From Pseudooceanicola sediminis (GTDB taxonomy: Bacteria > Pseudomonadota > Alphaproteobacteria > Rhodobacterales > Rhodobacteraceae), in the NCBI RefSeq assembly GCF_003575965.1, contig NZ_QWJJ01000002.1, forward strand, positions 248,001-312,000: a stretch of 64,000 bases of DNA, written 5' to 3'. The position numbers and the translations under genes were made by a program. Shown piece by piece: positions 16,225 through 26,665 of the stretch. Below the pieces are notes generated by a model that did not search any database, was not told the origin of the DNA, and saw only the letters and a program-made list of their open reading frames with translations. Within the stretch, counting starts at the first letter, position 1, and the number at the start of each line of letters is the position of its first letter.

Positions 16225-16835
16225 TGTCCCCTGCCGTGACATGCGGCAACGACGCGTCCCCCCTCGGGACGCGCCGCTCGGCGTCCGGGCTTACCCAAAG
16301 ACGCGCTGCCTGAATTAAACGAAGGGTCGGCCTTACCCGTTACCCTCCGTCACCCCACGTGCTCCCTAAGCACCACACGTGTATCTGATCTGAAAGGTCC
16401 GGGCCTACATGGCCGTGCCTCAGCAATAGCGTGAAACACCCCCACATTGCAAATTCCGAATGCGAAAAATGCGCTTGGTTTTTGAAAGGTTTCGATAACC
16501 TGCGCCTCCGTTCGCAATCCTCCGCACCCGCCATTTACGCACAAACGCACAACCTCCGGCGGCACCCGCCACCGTTCCGACATGCGGAACGAGAGGGAAA
16601 TCGCGGAGAAAATCTGCGCCGCGCCGCAGCAAAATCACGCCCTTTATCCCCAAAATGGCCGAAAAAGCGCGAAATCCGAACCCTTTCCGTGAAAAATCCA
16701 TGACACGGCGCGCCTGGCCAAGGCAGGCTGGTGCCATGCAGCGTCAGATCCGCCGCAGACGACCAAACATCGCACCAAACGGGGGACCGATCCGGACCCG
16801 ACCGGAGGGTACCCCCGAAAAAACAGGGGGAAGTA
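16225..16835. other. 611-bp intergenic region, no gene recognised
   Basis: The gap begins with two overlapping, mutually exclusive hairpins (CGCGTCCC/GGGACGCG at 16253-16273, and GGACGC/GCGTCC at 16267-16286) that lack a T-run but could end the tsaD transcript. Short open frames exist on both strands around 16340-16740, but none shows a start with a ribosome site or a recognisable family. The last part must hold the uspA promoter; I could not place one with confidence. Confidence 0.55.
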
Positions 16836-17270
16836 ATGTCGAAGGAAATTTTCGTCGTGGCTTACGAGGGCGGGGATGACAGTACGCTGTTGAACTACGC
16901 CATCGAACGGGCCCGCAGGGAGGATGCGACGCTTCATATCGTCCACGTCCTCGAATGGTCGCCCTATACCTTTCTCACCCCGCAGGAAGTCGAGGAGCGT
17001 CACACCCGCCGCAAGCAGGAAATGACACGCGCGAAAGAGGCGATCATTGATCCCGCCATCGCCACGGCAACCGCCGCCGGTGTCGAGGCGACGGGCGAGA
17101 TGCGCTATGGTCAGGTCGTCGAACTGATCGCCGCCACCGCCACCGCCAAGGCCGCCGCGATGATCTTTGTCGGTCGCTCGGGGTCCAACTCCATTTCGGC
17201 CCGCGTCTTCGGATCGGTCCCGCTGGGTCTGGCGCAGATTGCGCCCGTGCCCACCGTCATCGTCCCCTGA
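16836..17270 (+). CDS. universal stress protein (UspA family)
   Basis: 144 aa from ATG 16836 (MSKEIFVVAYEGG), preceded by AGGGGGAA. Single Usp domain with the ATP-binding signature G-2x-G-9x-G-S near the C-terminus (GRSGSNSISARVFGSVP) and a terminal VPTVIVP strand. ATP-binding Usp proteins respond to energy or redox stress. It lies 17 bp upstream of a sodium:amino-acid symporter, suggesting it monitors or tunes that transporter. Confidence 0.9.
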   Translation: MSKEIFVVAYEGGDDSTLLNYAIERARREDATLHIVHVLEWSPYTFLTPQEVEERHTRRKQEMTRAKEAIIDPAIATATAAGVEATGEMRYGQVVELIAATATAKAAAMIFVGRSGSNSISARVFGSVPLGLAQIAPVPTVIVP

Positions 17271-17287
17271 ACAGAAAGGCCGAACAC

Positions 17288-18832
<1,545 letters not shown>

Positions 18833-18849
18833 TCCCGATCCGAAAAACG

Positions 18850-18879
18850 AAAGGCCCCGCATCACCTGCGGGGCCTTTC
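18850..18879. terminator. bidirectional Rho-independent terminator
   Basis: AAAGGCCCCGC/GCGGGGCCTTT forms an 11-bp stem with a 7-nt loop between the convergent symporter gene and ahcY, with T-rich sequence on both sides in the respective orientation. Confidence 0.85.
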
Positions 18880-18912
18880 CTGTCTGAAAGGGCGACAAAG
18901 GCCGCCGCAGGA

Positions 18913-20307
18913 TCAATAGCGGTAATGCTCGGGCTTGAACGGGCCATCCGGCGTCACGCCGATATAGGCCGCCTGCTCGGGGCTCAGCTTGGTCAGCTTG
19001 GCACCGACACGTGCCAGATGCAGGGCGGCAACCTTCTCGTCCAGATGCTTGGGCAGAACGTAGACTTCGTTCTTGTACTGGTCGCCCCGGGTCCACAGTT
19101 CGATCTGGGCCAGCGTCTGGTTGGTGAAGGACGCCGACATCACGAAGGACGGGTGGCCGGTCGCATTGCCGAGGTTCAGCAGACGCCCCTCGGACAGCAG
19201 GATGATGCGATTGCCTGACGGCATCTCGATCATGTCCACCTGTTCCTTGATGTTCGTCCACTTGTGGTTCTTCAGGCTGGCGACCTGGATCTCGTTGTCG
19301 AAGTGGCCGATGTTGCCGACAATGGCCATGTCCTTCATCGCGCGCATATGCTCGATCCGGATGATGTCCTTGTTTCCGGTGGTGGTGATGAAGATATCGG
19401 CGCTGTCGACGACGTCTTCCAGCAGAACCACCTCGAACCCGTCCATCGCCGCCTGAAGGGCGCAGATCGGATCGGCTTCGGTCACCTTCACACGCGCTCC
19501 GGCCCCGGACAGCGACGCCGCCGACCCCTTGCCGACATCGCCATAGCCACACACGACGGCAACCTTGCCCGCCATCATGGTATCGGTGGCGCGGCGGATA
19601 CCGTCGACCAGCGATTCCTTGCAGCCGTACTTGTTGTCGAACTTCGACTTGGTGACGCTGTCGTTGACGTTGATCGCGGGAAACGGCAGATGACCGCTTT
19701 TCTGCAATTCATACAGACGGTGCACACCCGTGGTGGTTTCCTCGGAAACGCCCTGGATGGCCTCGCGCTGCTTGGTGAACCAGCCGGGATTGGCCGCCAT
19801 GCGCTTCTTGATCTGCGCGAAGAGAAAGGTCTCTTCCTCGCTCTGCGGCACTTCGATCAGGTCGGTTTCACCGGCTTCGACGCGCGCGCCGATCAGGATG
19901 TACATCGTGGCATCGCCACCGTCGTCCAGGATCAGGTTGCAGGTACCTTCGGGGAAATCAAAGATCTTGTCGGCGTAATCCCAGTATTCTTCCAGCGTCT
20001 CGCCCTTGATGGCGAAAACCGGCGTGCCGGTTTCGGCAATCGCCGCCGCGGCGTGATCCTGAGTCGAGAAAATGTTGCAGCTCGCCCAACGGACCTCCGC
20101 ACCAAGAGCGACAAGCGTCTCGATCAGCACGGCGGTCTGGATCGTCATGTGCAGCGACCCGGCGATCCGTGCACCCTTCAGCGGCTGGCTGTCGCCGAAT
20201 TCCGAACGCAGCGCCATCAGGCCCGGCATTTCGGTTTCCGCGATATCCAGTTCCTTCCGTCCGTAGGCGGCAAGGTTAATATCCTTTACGATGTAGTCCT
20301 GGGTCAT
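18913..20307 (-). CDS. ahcY: adenosylhomocysteinase
   Basis: 464 aa from ATG 20307 ([10 protein letters not shown]) with GGAG upstream; an upstream in-frame ATG would add 21 unrelated residues. Hydrolyses S-adenosylhomocysteine to adenosine and homocysteine using tightly bound NAD. Motifs: [44 protein letters not shown], the Rossmann [30 protein letters not shown] and C-terminal FKPEHYRY. It includes the usual insert of bacterial enzymes. No SAH riboswitch was recognised in the short leader. Confidence 0.97.
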   Translation of the reverse strand: MTQDYIVKDINLAAYGRKELDIAETEMPGLMALRSEFGDSQPLKGARIAGSLHMTIQTAVLIETLVALGAEVRWASCNIFSTQDHAAAAIAETGTPVFAIKGETLEEYWDYADKIFDFPEGTCNLILDDGGDATMYILIGARVEAGETDLIEVPQSEEETFLFAQIKKRMAANPGWFTKQREAIQGVSEETTTGVHRLYELQKSGHLPFPAINVNDSVTKSKFDNKYGCKESLVDGIRRATDTMMAGKVAVVCGYGDVGKGSAASLSGAGARVKVTEADPICALQAAMDGFEVVLLEDVVDSADIFITTTGNKDIIRIEHMRAMKDMAIVGNIGHFDNEIQVASLKNHKWTNIKEQVDMIEMPSGNRIILLSEGRLLNLGNATGHPSFVMSASFTNQTLAQIELWTRGDQYKNEVYVLPKHLDEKVAALHLARVGAKLTKLSPEQAAYIGVTPDGPFKPEHYRY

Positions 20308-20416
20308 ATAGTCCGTTCTCCTGGTGGGTCGGTCCCTAGCCGGGATATCAGTTGCCCGAAAGCTCGACAATGGCAGGCCCGGATATGTACGGCCTCAGCA
20401 TGACGAAGGTGTAAAC

Positions 20417-21010
20417 ATGAAGCAAGCCAGAGCATGGCAACGCATGTTGTCCGGGCGCCGGCTGGATTTGCTCGACCCGACCCCGGTGGATATCGAGATC
20501 GAGGATATCGCCCATGGCCTGGCCTTCGTGGCCCGCTGGAACGGCCAGACGCACGGCGACCACGCCTATTCCGTGGCCGAACATTCGCTGCTGGTCGATA
20601 CGCTGTTCTGCCGCCTGAACCCCGGTGCGAAACCGCCCGAACGGCTGACCGCGCTGCTGCACGACGCCCCCGAATACGTCATCGGTGACATGATCTCGCC
20701 CGTGAAATCCGCCATCGGCCCGGATTATGACGTGCTCGACAAACGCCTCGCGGCGGCGATCCACATCCGCTTTGGCCTGCCCGCCAGCACGCCCAAGGGC
20801 CTGAAGACCCGTATCAAGAAGGCCGACCGCGTTTCCGCCTGGATGGAGGCCACCCAGATCGCCGGGTTTTCCGAAGCCGAGGCGACCCGCTTTTTTGGCC
20901 GCCCCGATGCCGCGCTGATCGACGGGTTGGACATCGTGCTGCGCCCCGCCCCAGCGGTGCGCGCCGATTTCACCGCCCGCCACGCGCACCTGATGGAGCA
21001 GATGACATGA
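20417..21010 (+). CDS. HD-domain hydrolase (YfbR/5'-nucleotidase-like)
   Basis: 197 aa from ATG 20417. HD metal ligands appear as H33, H56 (YSVAEHSLLV), the H82-D83 doublet (LLHDAPEYVIGD) and a later Asp in IKKADRVSAW. This layout resembles YfbR-type deoxynucleoside 5'-monophosphatases. Substrate is not proven. It overlaps the following GNAT gene by four bases (ATGA) and is divergent from ahcY. Confidence 0.85.
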   Translation: MKQARAWQRMLSGRRLDLLDPTPVDIEIEDIAHGLAFVARWNGQTHGDHAYSVAEHSLLVDTLFCRLNPGAKPPERLTALLHDAPEYVIGDMISPVKSAIGPDYDVLDKRLAAAIHIRFGLPASTPKGLKTRIKKADRVSAWMEATQIAGFSEAEATRFFGRPDAALIDGLDIVLRPAPAVRADFTARHAHLMEQMT

Positions 21011-21495
21011 CCACGATCCTGACCCGCCGCGCAGGGGTGCTTGATTGCGCCGCCCTCGCGGACCTGCTGAACGAGGTGATCTTGCAGGGGGGCACCACCG
21101 CGATGCTCGACCCCGTGACGCGCGATGATCTGGCCTCCTGGATGGCGCGCAGCGACCGCGCGGTCTGGACCCTGGCCGAGGACGAGGCGGGCACGCTGCT
21201 CGGGTTTCAATGGATCGAACCGCACGCCCGGCACGGTGCCAGCGTTGGCCAGATCGGCACATACGCCCGCATCGGCAAGACCGGCCTCGGCATCGGTTCG
21301 GCGCTGTTCGAGGCGACAAAGGCCGGCGCCCGCGCCGCGGGGTATACCTGGATCAACGCCGAGATCCGCGCCGACAACACCGGCGGGCTGATCTATTACC
21401 AAAGCCGCGGTTTCGAGGATTATGGCCGGATCGACGATTACGTCCTGTCCGATGGCAGCCACGTCGACAAGGTGCTCAAGCGCTACGATCTGTGA
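21007..21495 (+). CDS. GNAT-family N-acetyltransferase
   Basis: 162 aa single GNAT domain. The acetyl-CoA loop region is IGTYARIGKTGLGIGSALFEAT (G-x-G-I-G-S); the later strand has YTWINAEIRADNTGGLIYYQSRGF, resembling phosphinothricin-type or small-molecule acetyltransferases. Substrate unknown. Coupled to the HD hydrolase gene and followed by a likely terminator. Confidence 0.85.
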   Translation: MTTILTRRAGVLDCAALADLLNEVILQGGTTAMLDPVTRDDLASWMARSDRAVWTLAEDEAGTLLGFQWIEPHARHGASVGQIGTYARIGKTGLGIGSALFEATKAGARAAGYTWINAEIRADNTGGLIYYQSRGFEDYGRIDDYVLSDGSHVDKVLKRYDL

Positions 21496-21550
21496 TCCGG
21501 GGCGGGCGGGCGGCAACACACCCGCAAGACTTCGGCAACAAAGATGAACG

Positions 21551-21578
21551 CCCGGGTTAACCCCCGGACGATTTTTTT
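21551..21578 (+). terminator. probable Rho-independent terminator
   Basis: A short GC stem (CCGGG/CCCGG around TTAACC) is followed by ACGATTTTTTT about 55 bp downstream of the GNAT gene. It separates it from the convergent regA. Confidence 0.6.
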
Positions 21579-21658
21579 CGCACCGCTCACCTACCGAATA
21601 GATACCGTCAAGATACCGACGTTGCGATTTGGCGCAAAACCCTTGTTTCGCAGGGGTG

Positions 21659-22207
21659 TTAACGCGGCGAACGCTTGGCCAGAATCCGCTGCAAGGTACG
21701 TCGGTGCATGTTCAGCCGGCGGGCGGTCTCGGAGACGTTGCGATCACACAGCTCATAGACCCGCTGAATGTGTTCCCAGCGCACCCGGTCCGCGCTCATC
21801 GGGTTTTCCGGTGGCGGCGGCAGGGCATCGCCCAGCGCCAGCAGCGCATTGGTGATATCCGTCGCATCGGTCGGCTTTGACAGGTAATCCGTTGCCCCGA
21901 TCTTGACCGCCGCAACAGCCGTCGCAATCGCGCCATAACCGGTCAGCACCACGACCCGGCAATCGGGGCGCTGTTCGCGCAGAACCTCTACCACGTCTAG
22001 TCCGTTGCCGTCCTCAAGTCTCAGATCGCAAACGGCAAATCGCGGTGGCCGCGCCGTGGCAAGCGCCTTGCCCTCGGCCACCGAACCGGCAGTTTCAACG
22101 TCGAAACCGCGCTTTTCCATGGCCTTGGCCAGGCGTTTCAGAAACGGCTCGTCATCATCGACCAGCAGCAATGTCCTGTCTTCGCCGATATCCAACTGGT
22201 CATCCAT
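21659..22207 (-). CDS. regA: global redox response regulator RegA/PrrA/ActR
   Basis: 182 aa from ATG 22207 (MDDQLDIGED); a longer start would add 11 residues absent from family members. Receiver domain has the acidic pocket DDDE (17-20), phospho-acceptor D61 (CDLRLEDGNG) and K111. The proline hinge (LPPPPENP) leads to a Fis-type helix-turn-helix (NVSETARRLNMHRRTLQRIL), almost invariant in this family. RegA controls photosynthesis, carbon and nitrogen fixation and respiration genes in response to RegB. It follows senC on the same strand. Confidence 0.96.
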   Translation of the reverse strand: MDDQLDIGEDRTLLLVDDDEPFLKRLAKAMEKRGFDVETAGSVAEGKALATARPPRFAVCDLRLEDGNGLDVVEVLREQRPDCRVVVLTGYGAIATAVAAVKIGATDYLSKPTDATDITNALLALGDALPPPPENPMSADRVRWEHIQRVYELCDRNVSETARRLNMHRRTLQRILAKRSPR

Positions 22208-22312
22208 CTGTGCCACGCCTTCCTGCATCACGCGCGGCACCCCGGCCCGCGGAAAACCCGCGCTTTCCCAAAGTAGTAAGCGCGAAGCAGGCCGCCGTCA
22301 AACCCGACCCGC

Positions 22313-22966
22313 TCAGGACGCGGCGTCGATAAAGCACGACATCTGCTCTGCAAGCTGCTCGGCACTCAGGTTGCGGCGATAGAAGTCGGCAAAGCCCAGA
22401 TCGGGGAACATAAGGTAGGAAAACGTAGAATGATCAACAAGATAATAGTCTTCGTCAGCCGGATCTTCCGGCGGATTTATCTTGTAGTAGGTGCGGTAAG
22501 CCTGGCTCGCAGCCTTCAGTTGTGCGTCACTTCCACTCAGGCCCAGCAGGCGGGGGTGCAGATAGTCGGTGAACTGCGCCAATTGGTCCGGCGTGTCGCG
22601 CGCGGGATCGACCGAGATGAAGACCGGCGTGACGTCCTTGCCCTGTTGTTCAAGGATTTCCACGGCTTGCACATTGCGCGCCATGTCCATCGGGCAGACA
22701 TCCGGACAATAGGTATAGCCGAAATAGATCAGCGTCGGCCCGGTGATCACATCCGCGTCAGTCACCGTCCTGCCCGTTTCGTCGACCAGTTCGAACGGCC
22801 CGCCGATCTGGCCCGATCCACCGGAAACTGCGCTTCCCCGGCAGGCCGCAAAGGCATCCTCGGACCCCTGCCGGGAACTGTACCACAAGGCCCCGGTCAG
22901 TCCGACCATGGCCGCGACGGCCGCCGCTGCATATAGGCGCAACATCTGCTTTTTCCTCTCCGGCAA
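22313..22966 (-). CDS. senC: SCO1/SenC/PrrC copper chaperone
   Basis: 217 aa (possibly 210 from ATG 22945). One N-terminal membrane anchor (about 9-29) and a periplasmic thioredoxin-fold domain. Copper ligands are C87 and C91 in YTYCPDVCP and H179 in VDHSTFSY. SCO proteins deliver copper to cytochrome oxidase CuA; in Rhodobacter PrrC takes part in redox signalling to the adjacent RegB/PrrB. It is divergent from regB and upstream of regA. Confidence 0.94.
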   Translation of the reverse strand: MPERKKQMLRLYAAAAVAAMVGLTGALWYSSRQGSEDAFAACRGSAVSGGSGQIGGPFELVDETGRTVTDADVITGPTLIYFGYTYCPDVCPMDMARNVQAVEILEQQGKDVTPVFISVDPARDTPDQLAQFTDYLHPRLLGLSGSDAQLKAASQAYRTYYKINPPEDPADEDYYLVDHSTFSYLMFPDLGFADFYRRNLSAEQLAEQMSCFIDAAS

Positions 22967-23049
22967 TTGCCTGATGGTGGTCCAACACCTATCAATCAGG
23001 GCACCAAATGCAATGCGACCCGTTGCGCCCCACCCCCAAGAAGGCCGCC

Positions 23050-24441
23050 ATGTCAGATACCGACTTTCCGATCCAGAAAGGCCACAATCGCGGCAATTGG
23101 ATCAGGCTCAGAACCCTTATTTTGCTGCGTTGGGGCGCCATCACCGGCCAGCTTTCGGCACTGCTCGTCGCCGCCGAGATCTACCAGCTCGACCTGCAGT
23201 ACGGACTGTGTTTCTTCGTCGTCGGCATCTCGGTCATCGGCAACCTCGTCGCCAGTGTGATCTTTCCCGAAAGCAAGCGCCTGACCGAAGCCGAGAACCT
23301 GCTGATGGTGCTTTTCGACCTGCTGCAACTGGGCCTGCTGCTGTATCTGACAGGCGGGCTGCACAACCCATTCTCGATCCTCATCGTCGGCCCCGTCACC
23401 GTCTCCGCTGTTGCGCTGACCGCGCGCTCCTCGCTCTTTGTCGGTTCGACCGCCATCGTGCTGGTGACGCTGCTGTCGGAATTTCACCTGTCGCTGCGCA
23501 CACAGGATGGCAACGCGCTCGAGGTGGCCGAGCTGTTCCTGTTCGGCAACTGGCTGGCCATTGTTATTGCAGTGATTTTCCTCGGGATCTATTCGCGGTG
23601 GATCGCGACCGAGATGCATTCGATGTCAGACGCCTTGCAGGCGACGCAGATGGCCCTGGCACGTGAACAGAAACTGACCGACCTGGGCGGGGTGGTCGCC
23701 GCAGCCGCGCACGAACTGGGTACCCCCCTGGCCACCATCAAGCTGACCTCTGCCGAGCTGATCGACGAGCTGGATGCCTCCCCCGAATTGCAGGAAGACG
23801 CGCGGCTGATCCGCGATCAGGCTGACCGGTGCAGGGATATCCTGCGCTCGATGGGGAGGGCCGGCAAAGATGACCTCCACATGCGCCAGGCACCTCTGTC
23901 GACGGTGATCGAAGAAGCCGCCGAGCCACACCGCGAACGTGGCAAGGTGATCCACTTTACCCACGGCGACGGCATTGATCTGCCCCCCGCAATCCTGCGT
24001 CAGCCCGAATTGATCCACGGCTTGCGAAACCTCGTCCAGAATGCCGTCGATTTTGCCAATGCCAACGTCTGGGTCGAAAGCGCGTGGGATGACACCGAGA
24101 TTTCGGTCCGCATCATGGATGACGGACCCGGCTATTCGCCCACCGTCCTGGGCCGCATCGGAGATCCGTTCATGCGGCGGCGGCGCATGTCATCGGACCG
24201 CCACGCGCGCCCTGAATACGAAGGCATGGGGCTGGGTCTGTTCATCGCGAAAACCCTGCTTGAGCGCACCGGCGCCGAGCTGACCTTTGCCAACGGCAGC
24301 GACGACCCACTGGACGCCGGCGATACGGACCCCGAGCGCAGCGGAGCGGTCGTCGAAGTGACCTGGCCACGCAGGAAGATCGACGCGCGCAACGGCGAGT
24401 CTGCCCTCCCGCCGGGAGAAAATATTCAAATTACCAGATAG
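23050..24441 (+). CDS. regB: redox sensor histidine kinase RegB/PrrB
   Basis: 463 aa from ATG 23050 (AGAAGG upstream); an ATG at 23008 is possible. Six membrane segments span about 20-185 and include the ubiquinone-binding heptad GGLHNPF (102-108). The phospho-His is H221 (AAAHELGTPLAT). C261 in DRCRDILRSMG corresponds to the redox-active Cys described in R. capsulatus RegB. The ATPase domain has NLVQNAVDFA, DDGPGYS and GMGLGLFIAKTL. RegB autophosphorylates when the quinone pool is reduced and activates RegA. Confidence 0.95.
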   Translation: MSDTDFPIQKGHNRGNWIRLRTLILLRWGAITGQLSALLVAAEIYQLDLQYGLCFFVVGISVIGNLVASVIFPESKRLTEAENLLMVLFDLLQLGLLLYLTGGLHNPFSILIVGPVTVSAVALTARSSLFVGSTAIVLVTLLSEFHLSLRTQDGNALEVAELFLFGNWLAIVIAVIFLGIYSRWIATEMHSMSDALQATQMALAREQKLTDLGGVVAAAAHELGTPLATIKLTSAELIDELDASPELQEDARLIRDQADRCRDILRSMGRAGKDDLHMRQAPLSTVIEEAAEPHRERGKVIHFTHGDGIDLPPAILRQPELIHGLRNLVQNAVDFANANVWVESAWDDTEISVRIMDDGPGYSPTVLGRIGDPFMRRRRMSSDRHARPEYEGMGLGLFIAKTLLERTGAELTFANGSDDPLDAGDTDPERSGAVVEVTWPRRKIDARNGESALPPGENIQITR

Positions 24442-24539
24442 AGGCTGAAAACAAACGCAAACATGATAGTGTGATTTGAAGTTAAGAAATTCTTTACCAC
24501 TTTACGGCCTCCTTGTTGAGTAAGTTATTGGAGCCTGCT

Positions 24540-26114
24540 GTGACCTTCGATATCGGCACACATCTGGCTGGGTTGAGCCTTTACGACACACTGCTTGCGG
24601 TCACGCTCAGCGTGCTTCTGTCACTGGGCAGCATTGGGTTGATCACCATCGTCACGCGGCGTGTAGCACGGGCGCACACGGGTTCGCCGGATGTCGCAGC
24701 GCCGACAACGTCTGTCTTTCTGTTTGATGAACAACGGCTTGTATCGGCGCCTGCCGACTGGCGCGACAATCTTGATACGGCTGGTCAGGATGCGTCGGAC
24801 TGGGATGTCCTGCGGCGGCAACTTCTTCCACGGTTTCCCGATCTGCCTGAACTGCCTGAGCTTGGGCCAGATGAAACATTTCGCAGCCTCAAGGCGCGCT
24901 GTTCCGATGATCATGGCGTCCTGCGGATCCGACAGATCGGCCGCAGGCTACGCCTGACCCTGCGGGAATCCGAAGCAGGCAGCCTTGTCCACCTTCATGC
25001 CGCACAACTGAACGGGCAGCGACTGGATCAGATGACCGCACTTGTGGAATATCTGCCGATCCCGATCTGGACCATGGACACGTCCGGCCACGTCCTGCGC
25101 AAGAATGCCGCCTATCGCGCACTTGAGGAGCAACTGGAGGGATCGTCCGACGTCAACGTGCCCCTTGTCCGCAATGGCGAAACAGCGACGGACCGCCCCG
25201 TTCTGACCTATCGGATCATGCTGGATCCACGTGGTCGACTGCCGGAACGCTGGTTCGACGTCTCCGCGCGCCGGATCGAGGACGGGTGGCAGTGTTCAGC
25301 CCAGGATGTCACCGCGTTGGTGCGGGCCGAACTTGCGCAGCGGAATTTCGTTCAGACCCTGACCAAGACCTTTGCGCAGCTCTCGACCGGCCTTGCCATA
25401 TTCGACCGGGACCGCCAGCTGATCCTGTTCAATCCGTCGCTGGTCGACCTGACGTCCCTCTCCCCGGAATTCCTGACATCTCGACCCGCTCTTTCGCATT
25501 TCTTCGACCATCTTCGCGATCAGCGCATCATGCCGGAGCCAAAGAACTATGCCTCGTGGCGTGAACAGCTGAATGCCCTTGTCAGCGCTGCCGCCGACGG
25601 GCGCTATCAGAAAACATGGAGCCTGCCATCGGGCGCGACCTATCGGGTCACCGGACGCCCACACCCCAACGGGGTCGTCGCGTTCCTCTTCGAAGATATC
25701 AGTGACGAAATCTCGATGACGCGGCGGTTCCGGCAGCAACTGTCTCTGTCCCAATCCGTTCTGGATGCCATCACCGACCCGATCGTGATCTTTGATGCCC
25801 AGGGCCTCATGAGCTATTGCAATGCCGCCTACAGGCGATTGTTCCACATCGACCCGGATGAGGACCTGTCGCAGGTGGTGATCCGAGACGCACATCGCAC
25901 CTGGTGCCGCAAGGCGACAACCTCGACCGGTCTCGGTGAATTGCTGGAGCGGCTTCTGACACGACCGGACCGACAGGACTGGACCCATACCCTGCAACTC
26001 CGTGACGTGGGCGAGGTGTCTTGCAGGGTAGTGCCCCTGGTTTCGGGTGCCTGCATGGTGAACTTCGGATTGATGCGGGTCGCCGCGCTGCCGGTGGAAA
26101 CGGCCGCCGAATAA
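24540..26114 (+). CDS. membrane-anchored multi-PAS protein without output domain
   Basis: 524 aa from GTG 24540, chosen because GGAG lies six bases upstream; a TTG at 24513 has no ribosome site. One membrane helix (about 14-34) is followed by three PAS-like segments: about 155-260 (LVEYLPIPIWTMD), 270-385 (LSTGLAIFDRDRQLILFNPSL) and 395-505 (DAITDPIVIFDAQGLMSYCN). There is no HisKA, HATPase or GGDEF domain, so it is a sensor or scaffold rather than a complete kinase. It sits between regB and tsaE after a 98-bp AT-rich gap. Function unknown. Confidence 0.85.
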   Translation: MTFDIGTHLAGLSLYDTLLAVTLSVLLSLGSIGLITIVTRRVARAHTGSPDVAAPTTSVFLFDEQRLVSAPADWRDNLDTAGQDASDWDVLRRQLLPRFPDLPELPELGPDETFRSLKARCSDDHGVLRIRQIGRRLRLTLRESEAGSLVHLHAAQLNGQRLDQMTALVEYLPIPIWTMDTSGHVLRKNAAYRALEEQLEGSSDVNVPLVRNGETATDRPVLTYRIMLDPRGRLPERWFDVSARRIEDGWQCSAQDVTALVRAELAQRNFVQTLTKTFAQLSTGLAIFDRDRQLILFNPSLVDLTSLSPEFLTSRPALSHFFDHLRDQRIMPEPKNYASWREQLNALVSAAADGRYQKTWSLPSGATYRVTGRPHPNGVVAFLFEDISDEISMTRRFRQQLSLSQSVLDAITDPIVIFDAQGLMSYCNAAYRRLFHIDPDEDLSQVVIRDAHRTWCRKATTSTGLGELLERLLTRPDRQDWTHTLQLRDVGEVSCRVVPLVSGACMVNFGLMRVAALPVETAAE

Positions 26115-26179
26115 GTCCGACGCGACGCGTAGCGCCATATCCCGCTTGCGACGGGTCAGGGGCACGGTAATGTCGCGCC

Positions 26180-26665
26180 ATGAGCAGGCAAACATTTCAA
26201 CGAGATCTCACCCTGGTTTCGCCGGACGCCACCTGCGGGTTCGCGCAGCGCCTCGGTTCGGGCCTTTCGACCGGTGACGTATTGCTGCTGTCGGGTGGCA
26301 TTGGTGCGGGCAAGACCCATTTCGCCCGCTGCCTGATCCAATCGCTCCTGACCCTTCCAGAAGACGTGCCATCGCCCACCTTCACGTTGGTGCAGGAATA
26401 CGACACACGCAAAGGCCCCCTCTGGCACGCGGATCTGTATCGGCTGACCGACCCGCTGGAGGCCATCGAACTTGGCTTGGAAGATGCATTCGAACAGGCG
26501 ATCTGCCTGATCGAGTGGCCTGATCGACTTGGCGACCTTGCGCCGATGGCGGCTCTGCGGATCGACTTTGCCACGGACCCGGTTCATGACGAGGCGCGGC
26601 GTGTGCGGATCGAAGGCCCCGTTGCCATGCAGACACTAATCGAAGAGGCTTTGGCACATGGATAG
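26180..26665 (+). CDS. tsaE: tRNA threonylcarbamoyladenosine ATPase TsaE
   Basis: 161 aa. Walker A GGIGAGKT (39-46), switch region SPTFTLVQEY, WHADLYRL and IEWPDRLG are diagnostic of TsaE/YjeE, the ATPase that resets the TsaBD complex in t6A37 tRNA modification. Overlaps amgK by 8 bp. The tsaE-amgK-murU order is common in alphaproteobacteria. Confidence 0.95.
   Translation: MSRQTFQRDLTLVSPDATCGFAQRLGSGLSTGDVLLLSGGIGAGKTHFARCLIQSLLTLPEDVPSPTFTLVQEYDTRKGPLWHADLYRLTDPLEAIELGLEDAFEQAICLIEWPDRLGDLAPMAALRIDFATDPVHDEARRVRIEGPVAMQTLIEEALAHG

Noticed and set aside
20308-20416. Possible SAH or SAM riboswitch upstream of ahcY
   Set aside because: The 109-bp divergent gap has no stem arrangement or conserved core that I recognise from those riboswitches.
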